The notes beneath the pieces are model-generated. The model did not search any database. It had not been told where the DNA came from and saw nothing but the letters and a program-made list of their open reading frames with translations. Positions 33,710 through 42,593 of a stretch of 64,000 nucleotides of DNA are shown in pieces; positions within the stretch are counted from its first letter, which is position 1; the number at the start of each line of letters is the position of its first letter. The position numbers were made by a program, and so were the translations under genes. Origin of the DNA: Hymenobacter guriensis. GTDB taxonomy: Bacteria > Bacteroidota > Bacteroidia > Cytophagales > Hymenobacteraceae. The DNA lies in the NCBI RefSeq assembly GCF_015773195.1, contig NZ_JADWYK010000006.1:248001-312000 (forward strand), written 5' to 3'.

Positions 33710-34822
33710 GTGAGCATTCTCATAATCGGTGGCGGGCTGGCCGGGCTGGCTGCGGCCCTTGACTTGGCCGGGCGCGGGCTGGCCGTTACGCTGGTGGAGC
33801 GCAAGCAGTACCCTTTCCATCGGGTGTGCGGCGAATACATTTCCAACGAGGTGCTGCCCTACCTGCGCCGCCTCGGCGCCGACCCCGCCGTGCTTGGCCC
33901 GGCCAGCATCGAGCAGCTGCTGGTTAGCTCACCGGCCGGCCGCGTGGTGCGCGCCCCGCTGGATTTGGGCGGCTTTGGAATAAGCCGCTACCAGCTCGAC
34001 TTTTTCCTGTACCAGCTGGCCCTGGAGCGCGGCATGCAAGTGGAAACCGCTACAGTAACTGACGTGGTTTTTGATGCTGCCACGGACACGCACCGCGCTA
34101 CGCTGGCCGATGGCCGCACGCTGACGGCGCAGGTGGTGCTGGGCGCCTACGGCAAGCGGGCCAACCTCGACCGGCAGCTTAACCGCCCCTTTTTCCGGCA
34201 ACGCTCCCCCTACCTTGCCGTGAAGTATCACCTGCGCTACGACTTGCCGCGCCATCTCATTGCCCTGCACAACTTCGCCGACGGCTACGCGGGCCTGTCT
34301 GCCATCGAAGACGACAAGTACTGCTTCTGCTACCTCACCACCCGCCAAAACCTTAAGCAGCACGGCACCATTCCAGCTCTCGAAACTGCCGTGCTGGCCC
34401 GCAACCCCTTTCTGGCCCGGGTATTTGAGCAAGCCGAATTTCTATATCCGCAGCCCGAGGTTATCAACGAAATATCCTTCGCCCCGAAAGCGCCGGTGGA
34501 AGACCACGTGCTGATGTGCGGCGACGCGGCCGGGCTGATTACCCCACTGTGCGGCAACGGCATGGCCATGGCCCTGCACGGCGCGGCCCTGGCCGCCGAG
34601 CACATTCACGCCTTCGTGCGGGGCGACGTCGGGCGACCAGAGTTGGAAAGCGGCTACCGGCAGGCCTGGCAACGGCAGTTCGGCAGCCGCCTGCGCGTAG
34701 GCCGCGCCGTGCAGCGGCTATTTGGCCGGCCGGTGATGAGCGAAGTGGTTATTGGCGGGCTGCGCTACTGGCCCGCCGCCGTGCGTGCGCTTATCGGCGG
34801 CACCCACGGCCAACCGTTTTAA
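33710..34822 (+). CDS. FAD-dependent oxidoreductase of the geranylgeranyl-reductase type, PKS cluster
   Basis: 370 residues from a GTG at 33710, directly in front of the Rossmann strand (SILIIGGGLAGLAAALDLA); a TTG at 33653 would add 19 unrelated residues. Motifs: GGGLAG (FAD), RVCGEYIS (the CGE motif of the family), and LMCGDAAGLITPLCGNGMAM (GD motif). Such flavoproteins hydroxylate or reduce aromatic or isoprenoid compounds. It lies 68 bp before a type III polyketide synthase and a methyltransferase, so oxidation of the polyketide is the likely role, as for SrsC-type enzymes in phenolic-lipid pathways (inference from context). Confidence 0.88.
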   Translation: MSILIIGGGLAGLAAALDLAGRGLAVTLVERKQYPFHRVCGEYISNEVLPYLRRLGADPAVLGPASIEQLLVSSPAGRVVRAPLDLGGFGISRYQLDFFLYQLALERGMQVETATVTDVVFDAATDTHRATLADGRTLTAQVVLGAYGKRANLDRQLNRPFFRQRSPYLAVKYHLRYDLPRHLIALHNFADGYAGLSAIEDDKYCFCYLTTRQNLKQHGTIPALETAVLARNPFLARVFEQAEFLYPQPEVINEISFAPKAPVEDHVLMCGDAAGLITPLCGNGMAMALHGAALAAEHIHAFVRGDVGRPELESGYRQAWQRQFGSRLRVGRAVQRLFGRPVMSEVVIGGLRYWPAAVRALIGGTHGQPF

Positions 34823-34890
34823 TCCTGTTCCAGGGTACGCGGGCCTAACTCAATTAGGGCCGGCGGCGTACTTTGCGTAAACTGCACCGA

Positions 34891-36003
34891 ATGTCCAGCT
34901 ACCTGTGTGCCATTGGCACTGCTACCCCACCGCACCGCCTTGCCCAGCCCCAGATAGCCGACTTTATGGCCCAGGCGCTTCAGCTGGATGCGCCCGAAAC
35001 CCGCAAGCTCCGCGCCCTCTACCGGGTGTCGGGCATTGAGCACCGCTACTCCGTGCTGCCCGATTATGGCCAGCAGAACGGCCAGTACACGTTTTTTCCG
35101 AACACCCCGGGCCTGGAGCCCTTCCCAACGGTTGGGCAGCGGCTGGCTTCGTACCGGGCGCACGCGCTGCCCCTGTCGGTGGAGGCAGCCCGCGCCTGCC
35201 TGGCTCAGCTGCCGGAGCTGGCGGCCCCGGATATTACGCACCTTATCACGGTAAGCTGCACGGGCATGTACGCGCCGGGTCTGGATATTGAGCTGGTACA
35301 CGCGCTGGGCCTTTCGCCGCACGTGCAGCGCACCTGCGTGAATTTTATGGGCTGCTACGCGGCCTTCAACGCCCTGAAAGTGGCCGACGCCTTCTGCCGG
35401 GCCGATGCGCAGGCGCGGGTCCTGATTGTGTGCACGGAGCTGTGCACCCTGCACTTCCAGAAAAGCCGCGAAGAAGACCACCTGATTTCCAATGCGCTGT
35501 TCGGCGACGGCTCGGCGGCGGCAATGGTGCAGGCCCGCCCCGCCGCGCAAGGTGCCAGCCTGGCCCTACAGGCCTTCCACTGCGACCTGGAGCCTGAGGG
35601 CCACGCCGACATGGCCTGGCACATCAACGACTTCGGGTTTGAAATGACTTTGTCGTCGTACGTGCCGCGCATGATTCAGAAGGGCATCCGCCAGCTCACG
35701 GAACAGCTGCTTCGGCGGCTGCCGGTTAAGCTGGCCGATATCCAGGCGTTTGCCATCCATCCGGGCGGCCGCAAGATTCTAGAAACCATCGAACAGGAAC
35801 TGGGCCTGTCGCGCCACGACAACCGCTTTGCCTATCAGGTGCTGCGCGACTACGGCAACATGTCTTCGGCTACGGTGCTGTTTGTGCTGCGCGAGCTGCT
35901 GGCATCCTTCACCGCTGCCGATGCCGGGGCGCCTGTGCTCAGCTTTGCGTTTGGGCCGGGTCTTACCCTGGAATCCATGCTGTTGCAGGTCGCCTATGCC
36001 TGA
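34891..36003 (+). CDS. Type III polyketide synthase (chalcone/alkylresorcinol synthase family)
   Basis: 370 residues from the ATG at 34891 (MSSYLCAIGTATPPHRL). The catalytic triad is complete: Cys155 in NFMGCYAAFNALK, His290 in AIHPGGRKIL, and Asn323 in DYGNMSSATVLFVL, with spacing very close to plant chalcone synthase. The family ending SFAFGPGLTLESMLLQ is intact. The enzyme condenses malonyl-CoA onto an acyl starter. Starter and product cannot be read from sequence. Its stop overlaps the methyltransferase start by 8 bp, so both are made together. Product class (alkylresorcinol, alkylpyrone or other) is inferred from cluster content. Confidence 0.94.
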   Translation: MSSYLCAIGTATPPHRLAQPQIADFMAQALQLDAPETRKLRALYRVSGIEHRYSVLPDYGQQNGQYTFFPNTPGLEPFPTVGQRLASYRAHALPLSVEAARACLAQLPELAAPDITHLITVSCTGMYAPGLDIELVHALGLSPHVQRTCVNFMGCYAAFNALKVADAFCRADAQARVLIVCTELCTLHFQKSREEDHLISNALFGDGSAAAMVQARPAAQGASLALQAFHCDLEPEGHADMAWHINDFGFEMTLSSYVPRMIQKGIRQLTEQLLRRLPVKLADIQAFAIHPGGRKILETIEQELGLSRHDNRFAYQVLRDYGNMSSATVLFVLRELLASFTAADAGAPVLSFAFGPGLTLESMLLQVAYA

Positions 36004-36706
36004 TTTCTCCCGCCGCGCCACCGGGCCGGAGCTGATGGATGACCTGACGCTGGCCTCCGATGCCCTTCGCCAGAACCTGGATGAGCTGGCCCTCATCAAC
36101 GCCCGCCTGGGTGGCTACAACGTGGTAACGCAGGCTCTGGAACAACTGGCTTTACCCGTGGGCGGCCCACTGCACCTCGCCGACCTGGGCAGCGGCGGCG
36201 GCGACACGCTGCGCTACGTGGCCCACTGGGCCCGTCGCCGCGCCGTGCCGGTGCAGCTGGAGGGCATCGATGCCAACGCCTTTATGCTTAGCTACGCCCG
36301 CCAGCACAGCGCCGGCTACCCCGAAATCAGCTTCGCCCAGCACGACATTTTTTCTCCTGAGTTTCGGCAGCGGCGCTTCGATGTACTGACGTGCAGCCTG
36401 TTCTGCCACCATTTCTCGGACGACGACCTGGTGCATTTCCTGCAAACCTGGCAGCAGCAGGCCCGCGTGGCCGTCATCATCAACGACCTGCACCGTCACC
36501 CGCTGGCATACTACAGCATCAAGTGGCTCACGCGCCTGCTCGGCGGCTCCTACCTTGTGCAGCACGACGCTCCCCTGTCCGTAGCCCGGGCATTCCGGCG
36601 CACCGACTGGGAGCAGTTGCTGGCGCGGGCGGGCATCACGCGCTACACCCTGCGCTGGTGCTGGGCGTTCCGGTGGCAGCTGGTAGTGCCGGCAATAGGC
36701 GCCTGA
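35996..36706 (+). CDS. SAM-dependent class I methyltransferase, PKS cluster
   Basis: 236 residues from the ATG at 35996, inside the end of the PKS gene (ATGCCTGA overlap). SAM-binding motif I is LHLADLGSGGGDTLRYVA, with the acidic motif II in LEGIDANAFML and DVLTCSLFCHHFSDDD as motif post I. The N-terminus ELMDDLTLASDALRQNLDEL is a helical lid typical of this Bacteroidota subfamily. Probable role: O- or C-methylation of the polyketide. No separate promoter. It ends 61 bp before an unrelated two-component kinase gene. Confidence 0.9.
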   Translation: MPDFSRRATGPELMDDLTLASDALRQNLDELALINARLGGYNVVTQALEQLALPVGGPLHLADLGSGGGDTLRYVAHWARRRAVPVQLEGIDANAFMLSYARQHSAGYPEISFAQHDIFSPEFRQRRFDVLTCSLFCHHFSDDDLVHFLQTWQQQARVAVIINDLHRHPLAYYSIKWLTRLLGGSYLVQHDAPLSVARAFRRTDWEQLLARAGITRYTLRWCWAFRWQLVVPAIGA

Positions 36707-36767
36707 CGCCGGATTTCGCGGGAAGCTTCTATCTTTTCCGGCGAATTAATTCGTCACTCGTTCCTGT

Positions 36768-39700
36768 ATGATGCGCAGCGGGCACCGGCGCTGGTATATC
36801 TATACACTCGTTCTGCTGCTCTGTGGGCTGGGACAACTGAGTTGGGCAGCCTCGCCCGCCGACATGCGCTACTTTGGCCTGACCGAAGGGCTGCCGCACC
36901 GGCGCGTGAACTGCGTCCTGCCCAGCGCGAGCGGCTACCTGTGGGTAGGCACCGACAATGGCCTGAGCCGCTTCGACGGCACCGCGTTTCATCGGCCCGG
37001 CCGGGCCGATGGCAACATCAACCGGGGAGTTATTCTGGCCCTGCTGGAAACCAGCCCCAACCAACTCTGGGTAGGCACTTCTCAGGGTCTGAGTTTGCTG
37101 AACACCCAAACTGGCGTCGAAAAGCTAATCCGCGCCGACCCCCAAGGCACCACGCTGGCTCACCAGCAGGTGCGGGCCCTGGCCGTGGCTACCGACGGCA
37201 CGCTCTACCTGGGCACCAAAGCCGGCTGGCTGCTACGGCGGCGGCCGGGCTGGGCCTCGGAACGCGTGTTACGCCTCACCAGCGCTGCTGCTACAGCCAC
37301 CTGGATTGCCGGCATTGTGCCCGATGGCCGGGGCAACCTGTGGCTGGCTACGCAGCACAACGGGGCGGTATACTGCTACTCCCCCGCCCGGCGGCACCTG
37401 CAACGGCATGAAATCGGCAAAGCGGGGCCGGATGAGCTGGCGAGTTTTGAGCCGACGGCCGTGGCACGAACCGCCAGCGGCCAGATGCTGGCAAGCTGGG
37501 CCCGCCACGGTCTGTACCAATTGGATACAGTTACAAACCGCTTCCGGAAGGTGCAGGCGGCGGGGGCCCAGGACCGGGAAGCCCTGCTGGCCGTGGATGC
37601 GCAGCAGCGGGTGTGGAGCGCCGCTGCCCGCGGTACCCTTCTCCGGTACGATTCGCTCCTGCGCCAGCCGTATGCTCTCACGCCGAGCCTGCTGCCGCTG
37701 GGAGCCGTGGTGCGCTGCCTCGCTCCGGCCCGTAGCGGAGGTATGTGGGCTGGCACCAGCAATGGCTTGCTGCTGTTTCAGGAGCCCGCGGCGGCTTTTA
37801 CAACGCTGCTGCACCAGGCGGCGCCTTTGCCGAATCAGCCATACTCGCTGCGTGGGCTGCTGGAAGCGGCACCCGGCCGACTGCTGGCTGGCACGTACCG
37901 CGGACTGCTGGACGTGCAGGTTTCAACCGGCCATAGTCAGCCTGTCTGGCGAAACCTGCCCAATGGCCAGCACCAGCCCATTGTAGCGTATGCGCTGCTG
38001 CCGGACTCGGCGGGCCGCGGGGCGTGGCTGGGCACTGAGGGCGACGGGTTGGCGTGGCTGGATTTTCGCACCCGGCAGCTTCGGTATTTCACTTCGGCGC
38101 GGGACGAGCAGCAACGACCCGTCACGCGCTTTATCCGGGCCCTGGCTCACGATGCCCACGGCAACCTCTGGCTGGGCACGTACGAAGGCGCGTACTGCTT
38201 CTCCCCGGCCACCGGGCGCTTCGTGCGGCTGGCGGCCAGGCAATACCCGGAGCTGCGCGACGCCAACTGCTTTAGCCTAATGGGCCGGAAAAAGGAAATC
38301 TGGCTGGGCACGCAGCAGGGCCTCTACCGCGTGACGGATACGGCTACCGTATACCGCTACGAGGCCCTGCGCGGTACGGCAGTGCGGGCTATCTGGGCCG
38401 ATACCGTCCGACAGGAAACGTGGCTGGGCACCAACCGGGGTCTGGGCCGGCTGCGGAGCCAGCGGCTTACCTGGTTAAGCCAAAAACAAGGACTACCGAA
38501 TGACATGGTAAACGCGCTGCTGCCCGGCGCTGGCCGGCAGCTTTGGATAAGCACCGACAATGGGCTGTGCGTGATTGACAGGGCCTCGCTGAGTGTGCGC
38601 ACGTTTCAAGGTCGGGAGGGGCTGCCGGTCACCGAGTTCAACCACGGCTCGGCCCTACGCACCCGTCAGGGCGCGCTGTGGTTTGGCTCGGTGAATGGGT
38701 TGGTGCAGGTACGGCCCCAGCGCGAGCAGCCCATTGCCGCCGCGCCTCTGCTGCTCACCCAGCTCACCTACGACGACAGCCGCGCCAACCGCCTGCGCAC
38801 CCGCTACCCTAGCCCGGCAGCTCCGCCCCGCCTCACGATGCAGCCCGATGACCGATTCTTCAGCGTGAGCTTTGTACTGGCTGATTTTGATGACCCGCAG
38901 CGGCACCGATACGCCTACCGGCTGGCGGGCCTGGACCGGCAATGGACCGACCTTGGACCGGCTACCAGCGTGCGGTTCAACCGGCTGCCGGCCGGCCACT
39001 ACACACTGTGGCTGCGGGCCGCTGGCCGAAGTGGCCGCTGGACACCAGCGCAGCAACTTTTGCTTGTAACGGTAACGCCGCCTTTCTACGCCCGGGCCTG
39101 GTTTTGGGCACTGAGCAGCCTTGTGGCCGGGGCCTTCCTGTGGGCCGTTCACCGGTACCGGCAGCGCCGCCGCCGCCAGCTGGCCGAGCTGCGCACCCGC
39201 ATTGCGGCCGACCTGCACGACGATGTGGGCAGCCTGCTGACGCAAATCAGCCTGGAAAGCAGCCTGCTGCGGGAACTGGTGCCCCTGCCCGAGCACCAGG
39301 AGCGGCTGGAGCGCGTAGCCGATGCCAGCCGCACGGCCGCCCGCCAGATGAGTGACGTGGTCTGGAGCCTGGATAGCCGCAACGACTCGGTAGCCAGCCT
39401 GCTGGAGCGGATGCGCGACCACGCCTACGAAGTGCTGCCTCCGGCCGGCATTGAGTCCGACTTCAACCTGATGGCCGAACAGCTCCCGCCGACGCTGCCG
39501 CTGCTTGTTCGGCAGCAGGTGTACCTGATCTACAAAGAGGCCCTGCACAATGTGGTGAAGCACGCCCAGGCCAGCCTGGTAACGGTACAGCTGTACCGCA
39601 ACGGCAGCCAGCTGGTCCTGGAAGTCAAAGATGATGGGCGAGGCTATACCGGCACGGGCCGACCGGCGGGGCACGGCCTCCGCAACATGCGGGAGCGGGC

Positions 39701-39785
39701 CAGCCAATTACGTGGCACGGTGCTTTTTGGCGCCGGCGAAGAACACAAGGGCTTTCGGGTGCGGGTTCAGCTGCCCCTGCCTTAA
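36768..39785 (+). CDS. Two-component propeller sensor histidine kinase (Reg_prop, Y_Y_Y, HisKA_3)
   Basis: 1005 residues. A signal/anchor (YTLVLLLCGLGQLSWAA) precedes a periplasmic part of about 650 residues made of propeller repeats (GYLWVGTDNGLSRFDG, NQLWVGTSQGLSLLN, REIWLGTQQGLYRV-like, QLWISTDNGLCVID), then a Y_Y_Y domain (LDRQWTDLGPATSVRFNRLP). One membrane helix follows (FWALSSLVAGAFLWAVHRY). The cytoplasmic part has HisKA_3 with His817 (IAADLHDDVGSLLTQISLES) and a HATPase with HNVVKHAQAS and DDGRGYTGTG, GLRNMRERA. This is the NarX-like class that pairs with the LuxR-type regulator encoded 64 bp downstream. The signal is likely extracellular and unknown. Confidence 0.93.
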   Translation: MMRSGHRRWYIYTLVLLLCGLGQLSWAASPADMRYFGLTEGLPHRRVNCVLPSASGYLWVGTDNGLSRFDGTAFHRPGRADGNINRGVILALLETSPNQLWVGTSQGLSLLNTQTGVEKLIRADPQGTTLAHQQVRALAVATDGTLYLGTKAGWLLRRRPGWASERVLRLTSAAATATWIAGIVPDGRGNLWLATQHNGAVYCYSPARRHLQRHEIGKAGPDELASFEPTAVARTASGQMLASWARHGLYQLDTVTNRFRKVQAAGAQDREALLAVDAQQRVWSAAARGTLLRYDSLLRQPYALTPSLLPLGAVVRCLAPARSGGMWAGTSNGLLLFQEPAAAFTTLLHQAAPLPNQPYSLRGLLEAAPGRLLAGTYRGLLDVQVSTGHSQPVWRNLPNGQHQPIVAYALLPDSAGRGAWLGTEGDGLAWLDFRTRQLRYFTSARDEQQRPVTRFIRALAHDAHGNLWLGTYEGAYCFSPATGRFVRLAARQYPELRDANCFSLMGRKKEIWLGTQQGLYRVTDTATVYRYEALRGTAVRAIWADTVRQETWLGTNRGLGRLRSQRLTWLSQKQGLPNDMVNALLPGAGRQLWISTDNGLCVIDRASLSVRTFQGREGLPVTEFNHGSALRTRQGALWFGSVNGLVQVRPQREQPIAAAPLLLTQLTYDDSRANRLRTRYPSPAAPPRLTMQPDDRFFSVSFVLADFDDPQRHRYAYRLAGLDRQWTDLGPATSVRFNRLPAGHYTLWLRAAGRSGRWTPAQQLLLVTVTPPFYARAWFWALSSLVAGAFLWAVHRYRQRRRRQLAELRTRIAADLHDDVGSLLTQISLESSLLRELVPLPEHQERLERVADASRTAARQMSDVVWSLDSRNDSVASLLERMRDHAYEVLPPAGIESDFNLMAEQLPPTLPLLVRQQVYLIYKEALHNVVKHAQASLVTVQLYRNGSQLVLEVKDDGRGYTGTGRPAGHGLRNMRERASQLRGTVLFGAGEEHKGFRVRVQLPLP

Positions 39786-39849
39786 CCTGATTTTCGACCG
39801 GCATCTTTATGCTATGGCGCGGTACGCCGTTAGGCTGCACCTTTGCCGT

Positions 39850-40479
39850 ATGCTGCGCCTTGCCCTCATCGAAGATACGCCCGCCATCCGCCAGGCCTTT
39901 ACCGAATACCTGAGTGCGCAGCCGGAGTTTGAGTTCGTGGCCGAAGCAGGGTCGGTGGAGGAATTCCTGGCCATGCTGCCGCATCTGCCCGCTGCGCCCC
40001 AGCTTATTTTGTCCGACATCGAACTGCCCGGCAAGTCGGGCATCGAAGGTATTGGCCTTATCCGCCCCAAGCTGCCCAAAGCCGAGGTGGTGATGATCAG
40101 CGTGTACAGCGACGCCGAGCGAGTGTTTCAGGCCTTATGCGCCGGGGCCGTGGGCTACCTGATTAAGAACACGCCCCTGCCTACCCTCAAGGAAAGCCTG
40201 CTGCAGGTGGCGGCGGGTGGCTCCCCCATGTCGCCCAGTGTGGCGCGCCACGTCATCCGCTACTTCCAGCCCCGCCCGCAGGCCGAGGAAAAGCTTACTC
40301 CCCGGGAGCAGCAGATTGTGCAGGGAATCGAGGACGGACTAAGCTACAAGCTGATTGCGGCCCGCCTGCACATTTCCATCGACACGGTGCGTAACCACAT
40401 CCGGCAGGTGTACCAGAAGCTGCAGGTCAACTCCAAGGCCGAAATTATGGCCCGCGCCCGACGCCGCTGGCCTTTGTAA
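39850..40479 (+). CDS. NarL/LuxR-family response regulator
   Basis: 209 residues from the ATG at 39850 (MLRLALIEDTPAIRQAFTEY); the frame reads back into the kinase gene, but the receiver starts here. Phosphoacceptor Asp56 in LILSDIELPGKSG, with the conserved Lys in GYLIKNTPLP. The C-terminal LuxR helix-turn-helix is LTPREQQIVQGIEDGLSYKL and HISIDTVRNHIRQVYQKLQV. It is the partner of the propeller kinase upstream. CACCTTTG 19 bp before the ATG resembles a -7 element, so it might also have its own promoter. Confidence 0.94.
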   Translation: MLRLALIEDTPAIRQAFTEYLSAQPEFEFVAEAGSVEEFLAMLPHLPAAPQLILSDIELPGKSGIEGIGLIRPKLPKAEVVMISVYSDAERVFQALCAGAVGYLIKNTPLPTLKESLLQVAAGGSPMSPSVARHVIRYFQPRPQAEEKLTPREQQIVQGIEDGLSYKLIAARLHISIDTVRNHIRQVYQKLQVNSKAEIMARARRRWPL

Positions 40480-40506
40480 GCCGGCTAGCGCTGGGCCGCG
40501 CCAGCC

Positions 40507-41415
40507 TTATCCCCACAGGTTCTGTGCAGCCCGAAAGGTGTTGGCGTGGGCTTCGATGATGTCGGTCAGCCGCTCGGAATAGCCGCCGCCCATGCACACC
40601 ACCACTGGAATAGCATGCCGGTGGCAAAGGCCCAGCACGTACTCATCGCGGCGGCGGCAGCCTTCCCGGGTGAGGCTCAGATGGCCCAGCTTGTCGGTGG
40701 CCAGCACATCTACCCCGCTCAGGTACAACACGAAATCCGGCCGCACTTCATCCAGCAGGCGGGGCATCGTCTCGGCCAGCAGCTGCAGGTAAGTAGCATC
40801 GTCGGTGCTATCGGCTAGGGCCAGGTCCAGATCCGACTGCTCCTTGCGGTGCGGGTAGTTGCGCGCCCCGTGCATGGAGAACGTAAACACGCGGGGCTCC
40901 TCCCGGAAAATACTGGCCGTGCCGTTGCCCTGGTGCACATCTAGGTCCACAATCAGCACCTGGCGGACGCCCAGCTCCGGCCGGGCCAGCAGCCAGGCAG
41001 CGGCCGCCGCTTGGTCGTTGAGCAGGCAAAATCCTTCGCCCCGGTCCCGGAAAGCGTGGTGGGTGCCGCCGGCCACGTTCAGGGCCGCACCGTGCTGCAG
41101 GGCGTGGCGGGCGCAGGCCAGGGTCCCGCCCAGAATGGTCGTTTCCCGCGCTATCAACTCCGGGCTCCACGGAAAGCCGGTAGCCCGCTCTTCCTGGCGC
41201 GTGAGCTGCCCGTGCAGCAGGCGCTGGTAGTAGCCGGCATCGTGCACAGGCAGAATATCGGCGTCTGCGGCGGCAACGGGCTGAAAGAGGTTAACCTCGC
41301 TGATAGTACCCTCCCGCAGAAGCTGCTCGGGCAGCAGCTCGTATTTAAGCATCGGAAAGCGGTGGCCCGCGGGCAGCGGATGAGCGTAGAGGGGCGCCCA
41401 GGCAATAGCGACCAT
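40507..41415 (-). CDS. Histone deacetylase-family (acetylpolyamine/AcuC-like) hydrolase
   Basis: 302 residues. Arginase/deacetylase-fold signatures: GGTHHAFRDRGEGFCLLND (with the His-His charge relay), VLIVDLDVHQGNGTASIF (zinc ligands Asp and His), FSMHGARNYP and LYLSGVDVLATDKLGHLSLT (third ligand Asp). This is the short prokaryotic branch of the family; substrates range from acetylated proteins to polyamines and are not predictable here. It starts just after the tRNA terminator and faces the response-regulator gene convergently. Confidence 0.9.
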   Translation of the reverse strand: MVAIAWAPLYAHPLPAGHRFPMLKYELLPEQLLREGTISEVNLFQPVAAADADILPVHDAGYYQRLLHGQLTRQEERATGFPWSPELIARETTILGGTLACARHALQHGAALNVAGGTHHAFRDRGEGFCLLNDQAAAAAWLLARPELGVRQVLIVDLDVHQGNGTASIFREEPRVFTFSMHGARNYPHRKEQSDLDLALADSTDDATYLQLLAETMPRLLDEVRPDFVLYLSGVDVLATDKLGHLSLTREGCRRRDEYVLGLCHRHAIPVVVCMGGGYSERLTDIIEAHANTFRAAQNLWG

Positions 41416-41446
41416 AGAAGAGCAGCCGGCATGGCAACGGCCGGAG

Positions 41447-41478
41447 ACAAAAATAACCGCTCTCTCAGGCGGTTATTT
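41447..41478 (-). terminator. Terminator behind tRNA-Val
   Basis: AAATAACCGC (41451-41460) pairs with GCGGTTATTT (41469-41478) across 8 bases; on the minus strand it continues TTTTTGTC. It lies 67 bp behind the tRNA. Confidence 0.85.
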
Positions 41479-41545
41479 CCGGATTCGGGAAAGTGAAGCG
41501 GGCGGCGGCTCTGGCAAAAGCTGCCGCCCACGAAGGGGGAAGACG

Positions 41546-41620
41546 TGAGGTATACTGGGTTCGAACCAGTGACCTCTACCCTGTCAAGGTAGCGCTCTAA
41601 ACCAGCTGAGCTAATACCCC
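41546..41620 (-). tRNA. tRNA-Val (anticodon GAC)
   Basis: On the minus strand a full 75-base cloverleaf can be folded. The acceptor stem GGGGTAT pairs with ATACCTC (one G-U), the D arm is GCTC...GAGC, the anticodon stem CTACC/GGTAG holds the loop TTGACAG with anticodon GAC (codon GUC, valine), the variable loop is AGGTC, and the T arm ACTGG-TTCGAAC-CCAGT. The discriminator is A and the CCA end is not encoded. Folded by eye. Confidence 0.95.
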
Positions 41621-41818
41621 GCAAGCCCCCGACTGGTGGCGGCCGTAAAAAGCCAAATATACGAGCCCGTTTTATTTTCGCAATAAAAATCCAGGGTCTT
41701 TTTTCACAGCTGGTTTCGGATGCCGCAACATTCTTTTCGGATGTAAGTATAGTCGCATACAAAATAGCCCGGCTATCCGCCTTTCCGGCGGCTTTTTTCC
41801 ACCCGAAATTCTCTTCTT

Positions 41819-42520
41819 ATGAAAAAGCTTCTGCTCCTACTCACCTGCGCCATGGCATCGGTTACAATGGCCGCCGCCCAGGATGGGCCCATCGGCGTCC
41901 GCAAATCCACTGACTACGCTTCCGGCAGCTCCAGCGACTCCCGCAACGGGGGCTTCGGCATTAAAGGCGGCGTGAACTTCGCCGACATCCGCGGCGACGG
42001 CAAAAAAAGCTACGGCGACGCGAAGAACTACAACAGCTTCCACGCGGGCTTCTATTCCCAGTTCAGCTTCTCCGATAAGTTCTCCCTGCAGCCCGAAATT
42101 CTCTACAGCCGCCAGGGCTTCAAAGGAACTATACCTAACACTACCGGCACGTCCACTACCCGCCTCGACTACATTCAGGTGCCGGTGCTGCTGGTGTTCA
42201 ACTTCCTCGACAACGTGAGCCTGCACGTGGGCCCGCAGGTATCCTTGCTCACGAAGGTGAAGGAAGGCGACCTGGACCGCAAAATCGCCAACGAGCAGGA
42301 TCCTAATGGCACGTACATCTACAGCTACAGCTACAACAGCCTCGACTACGGCCTCTCCGCCGGGCTGGAGGCGCGCGTGGGCCCAGCCCGGGTAGGCGGC
42401 CGCTACACGGCAGGCTTCAACGAAATCATCAAAGATCCTAAGAATGGTGTTTCGACGGCTGCTACCGACATCAAGAACGGTGCTTTTCAGGTGTACGTAG
42501 GTATCGGTATCACCAACTAG
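41819..42520 (+). CDS. PorT-like outer-membrane beta-barrel protein
   Basis: 233 residues. Signal peptide MKKLLLLLTCAMASVTMAAAQ. The mature chain is typical of the small Bacteroidota outer-membrane barrel (PF13568-like): GFGIKGGVNFADIRGDG, NSFHAGFYSQFSFSDKFSLQ, EILYSRQGFKG, LDYIQVPVLLVFNF and, at the end, FQVYVGIGITN. These are thought to be eight-stranded barrels of unknown role. A terminator follows within 20 bp, so the gene is monocistronic. Confidence 0.88.
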   Translation: MKKLLLLLTCAMASVTMAAAQDGPIGVRKSTDYASGSSSDSRNGGFGIKGGVNFADIRGDGKKSYGDAKNYNSFHAGFYSQFSFSDKFSLQPEILYSRQGFKGTIPNTTGTSTTRLDYIQVPVLLVFNFLDNVSLHVGPQVSLLTKVKEGDLDRKIANEQDPNGTYIYSYSYNSLDYGLSAGLEARVGPARVGGRYTAGFNEIIKDPKNGVSTAATDIKNGAFQVYVGIGITN

Positions 42521-42540
42521 GTTTCCCGATTTTTCCTAAA

Positions 42541-42575
42541 AAATCCCCGCCGTACAGTACGGCGGGGATTTTTTG
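42541..42575 (+). terminator. Bidirectional terminator between convergent genes
   Basis: AAATCCCCGCCGTA (42541-42554) pairs with TACGGCGGGGATTT (42558-42571) around a 3-base loop, with A-runs before and T-runs after. It serves both the beta-barrel gene and the converging PfpI/DJ-1 gene. Confidence 0.95.
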
Positions 42576-42593
42576 TGCCTTACCCAAAGGCGT

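Larger units (their letters stand above)
41416..41818. other. Region with tRNA-Val, its terminator and the beta-barrel gene leader
   Basis: About 400 bp without protein genes. Contains the tRNA (41546-41620) and a terminator (41447-41478). The part 41621-41818 must contain promoters for the tRNA (minus) and for the beta-barrel gene (plus); I could not define them. Confidence 0.6.
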
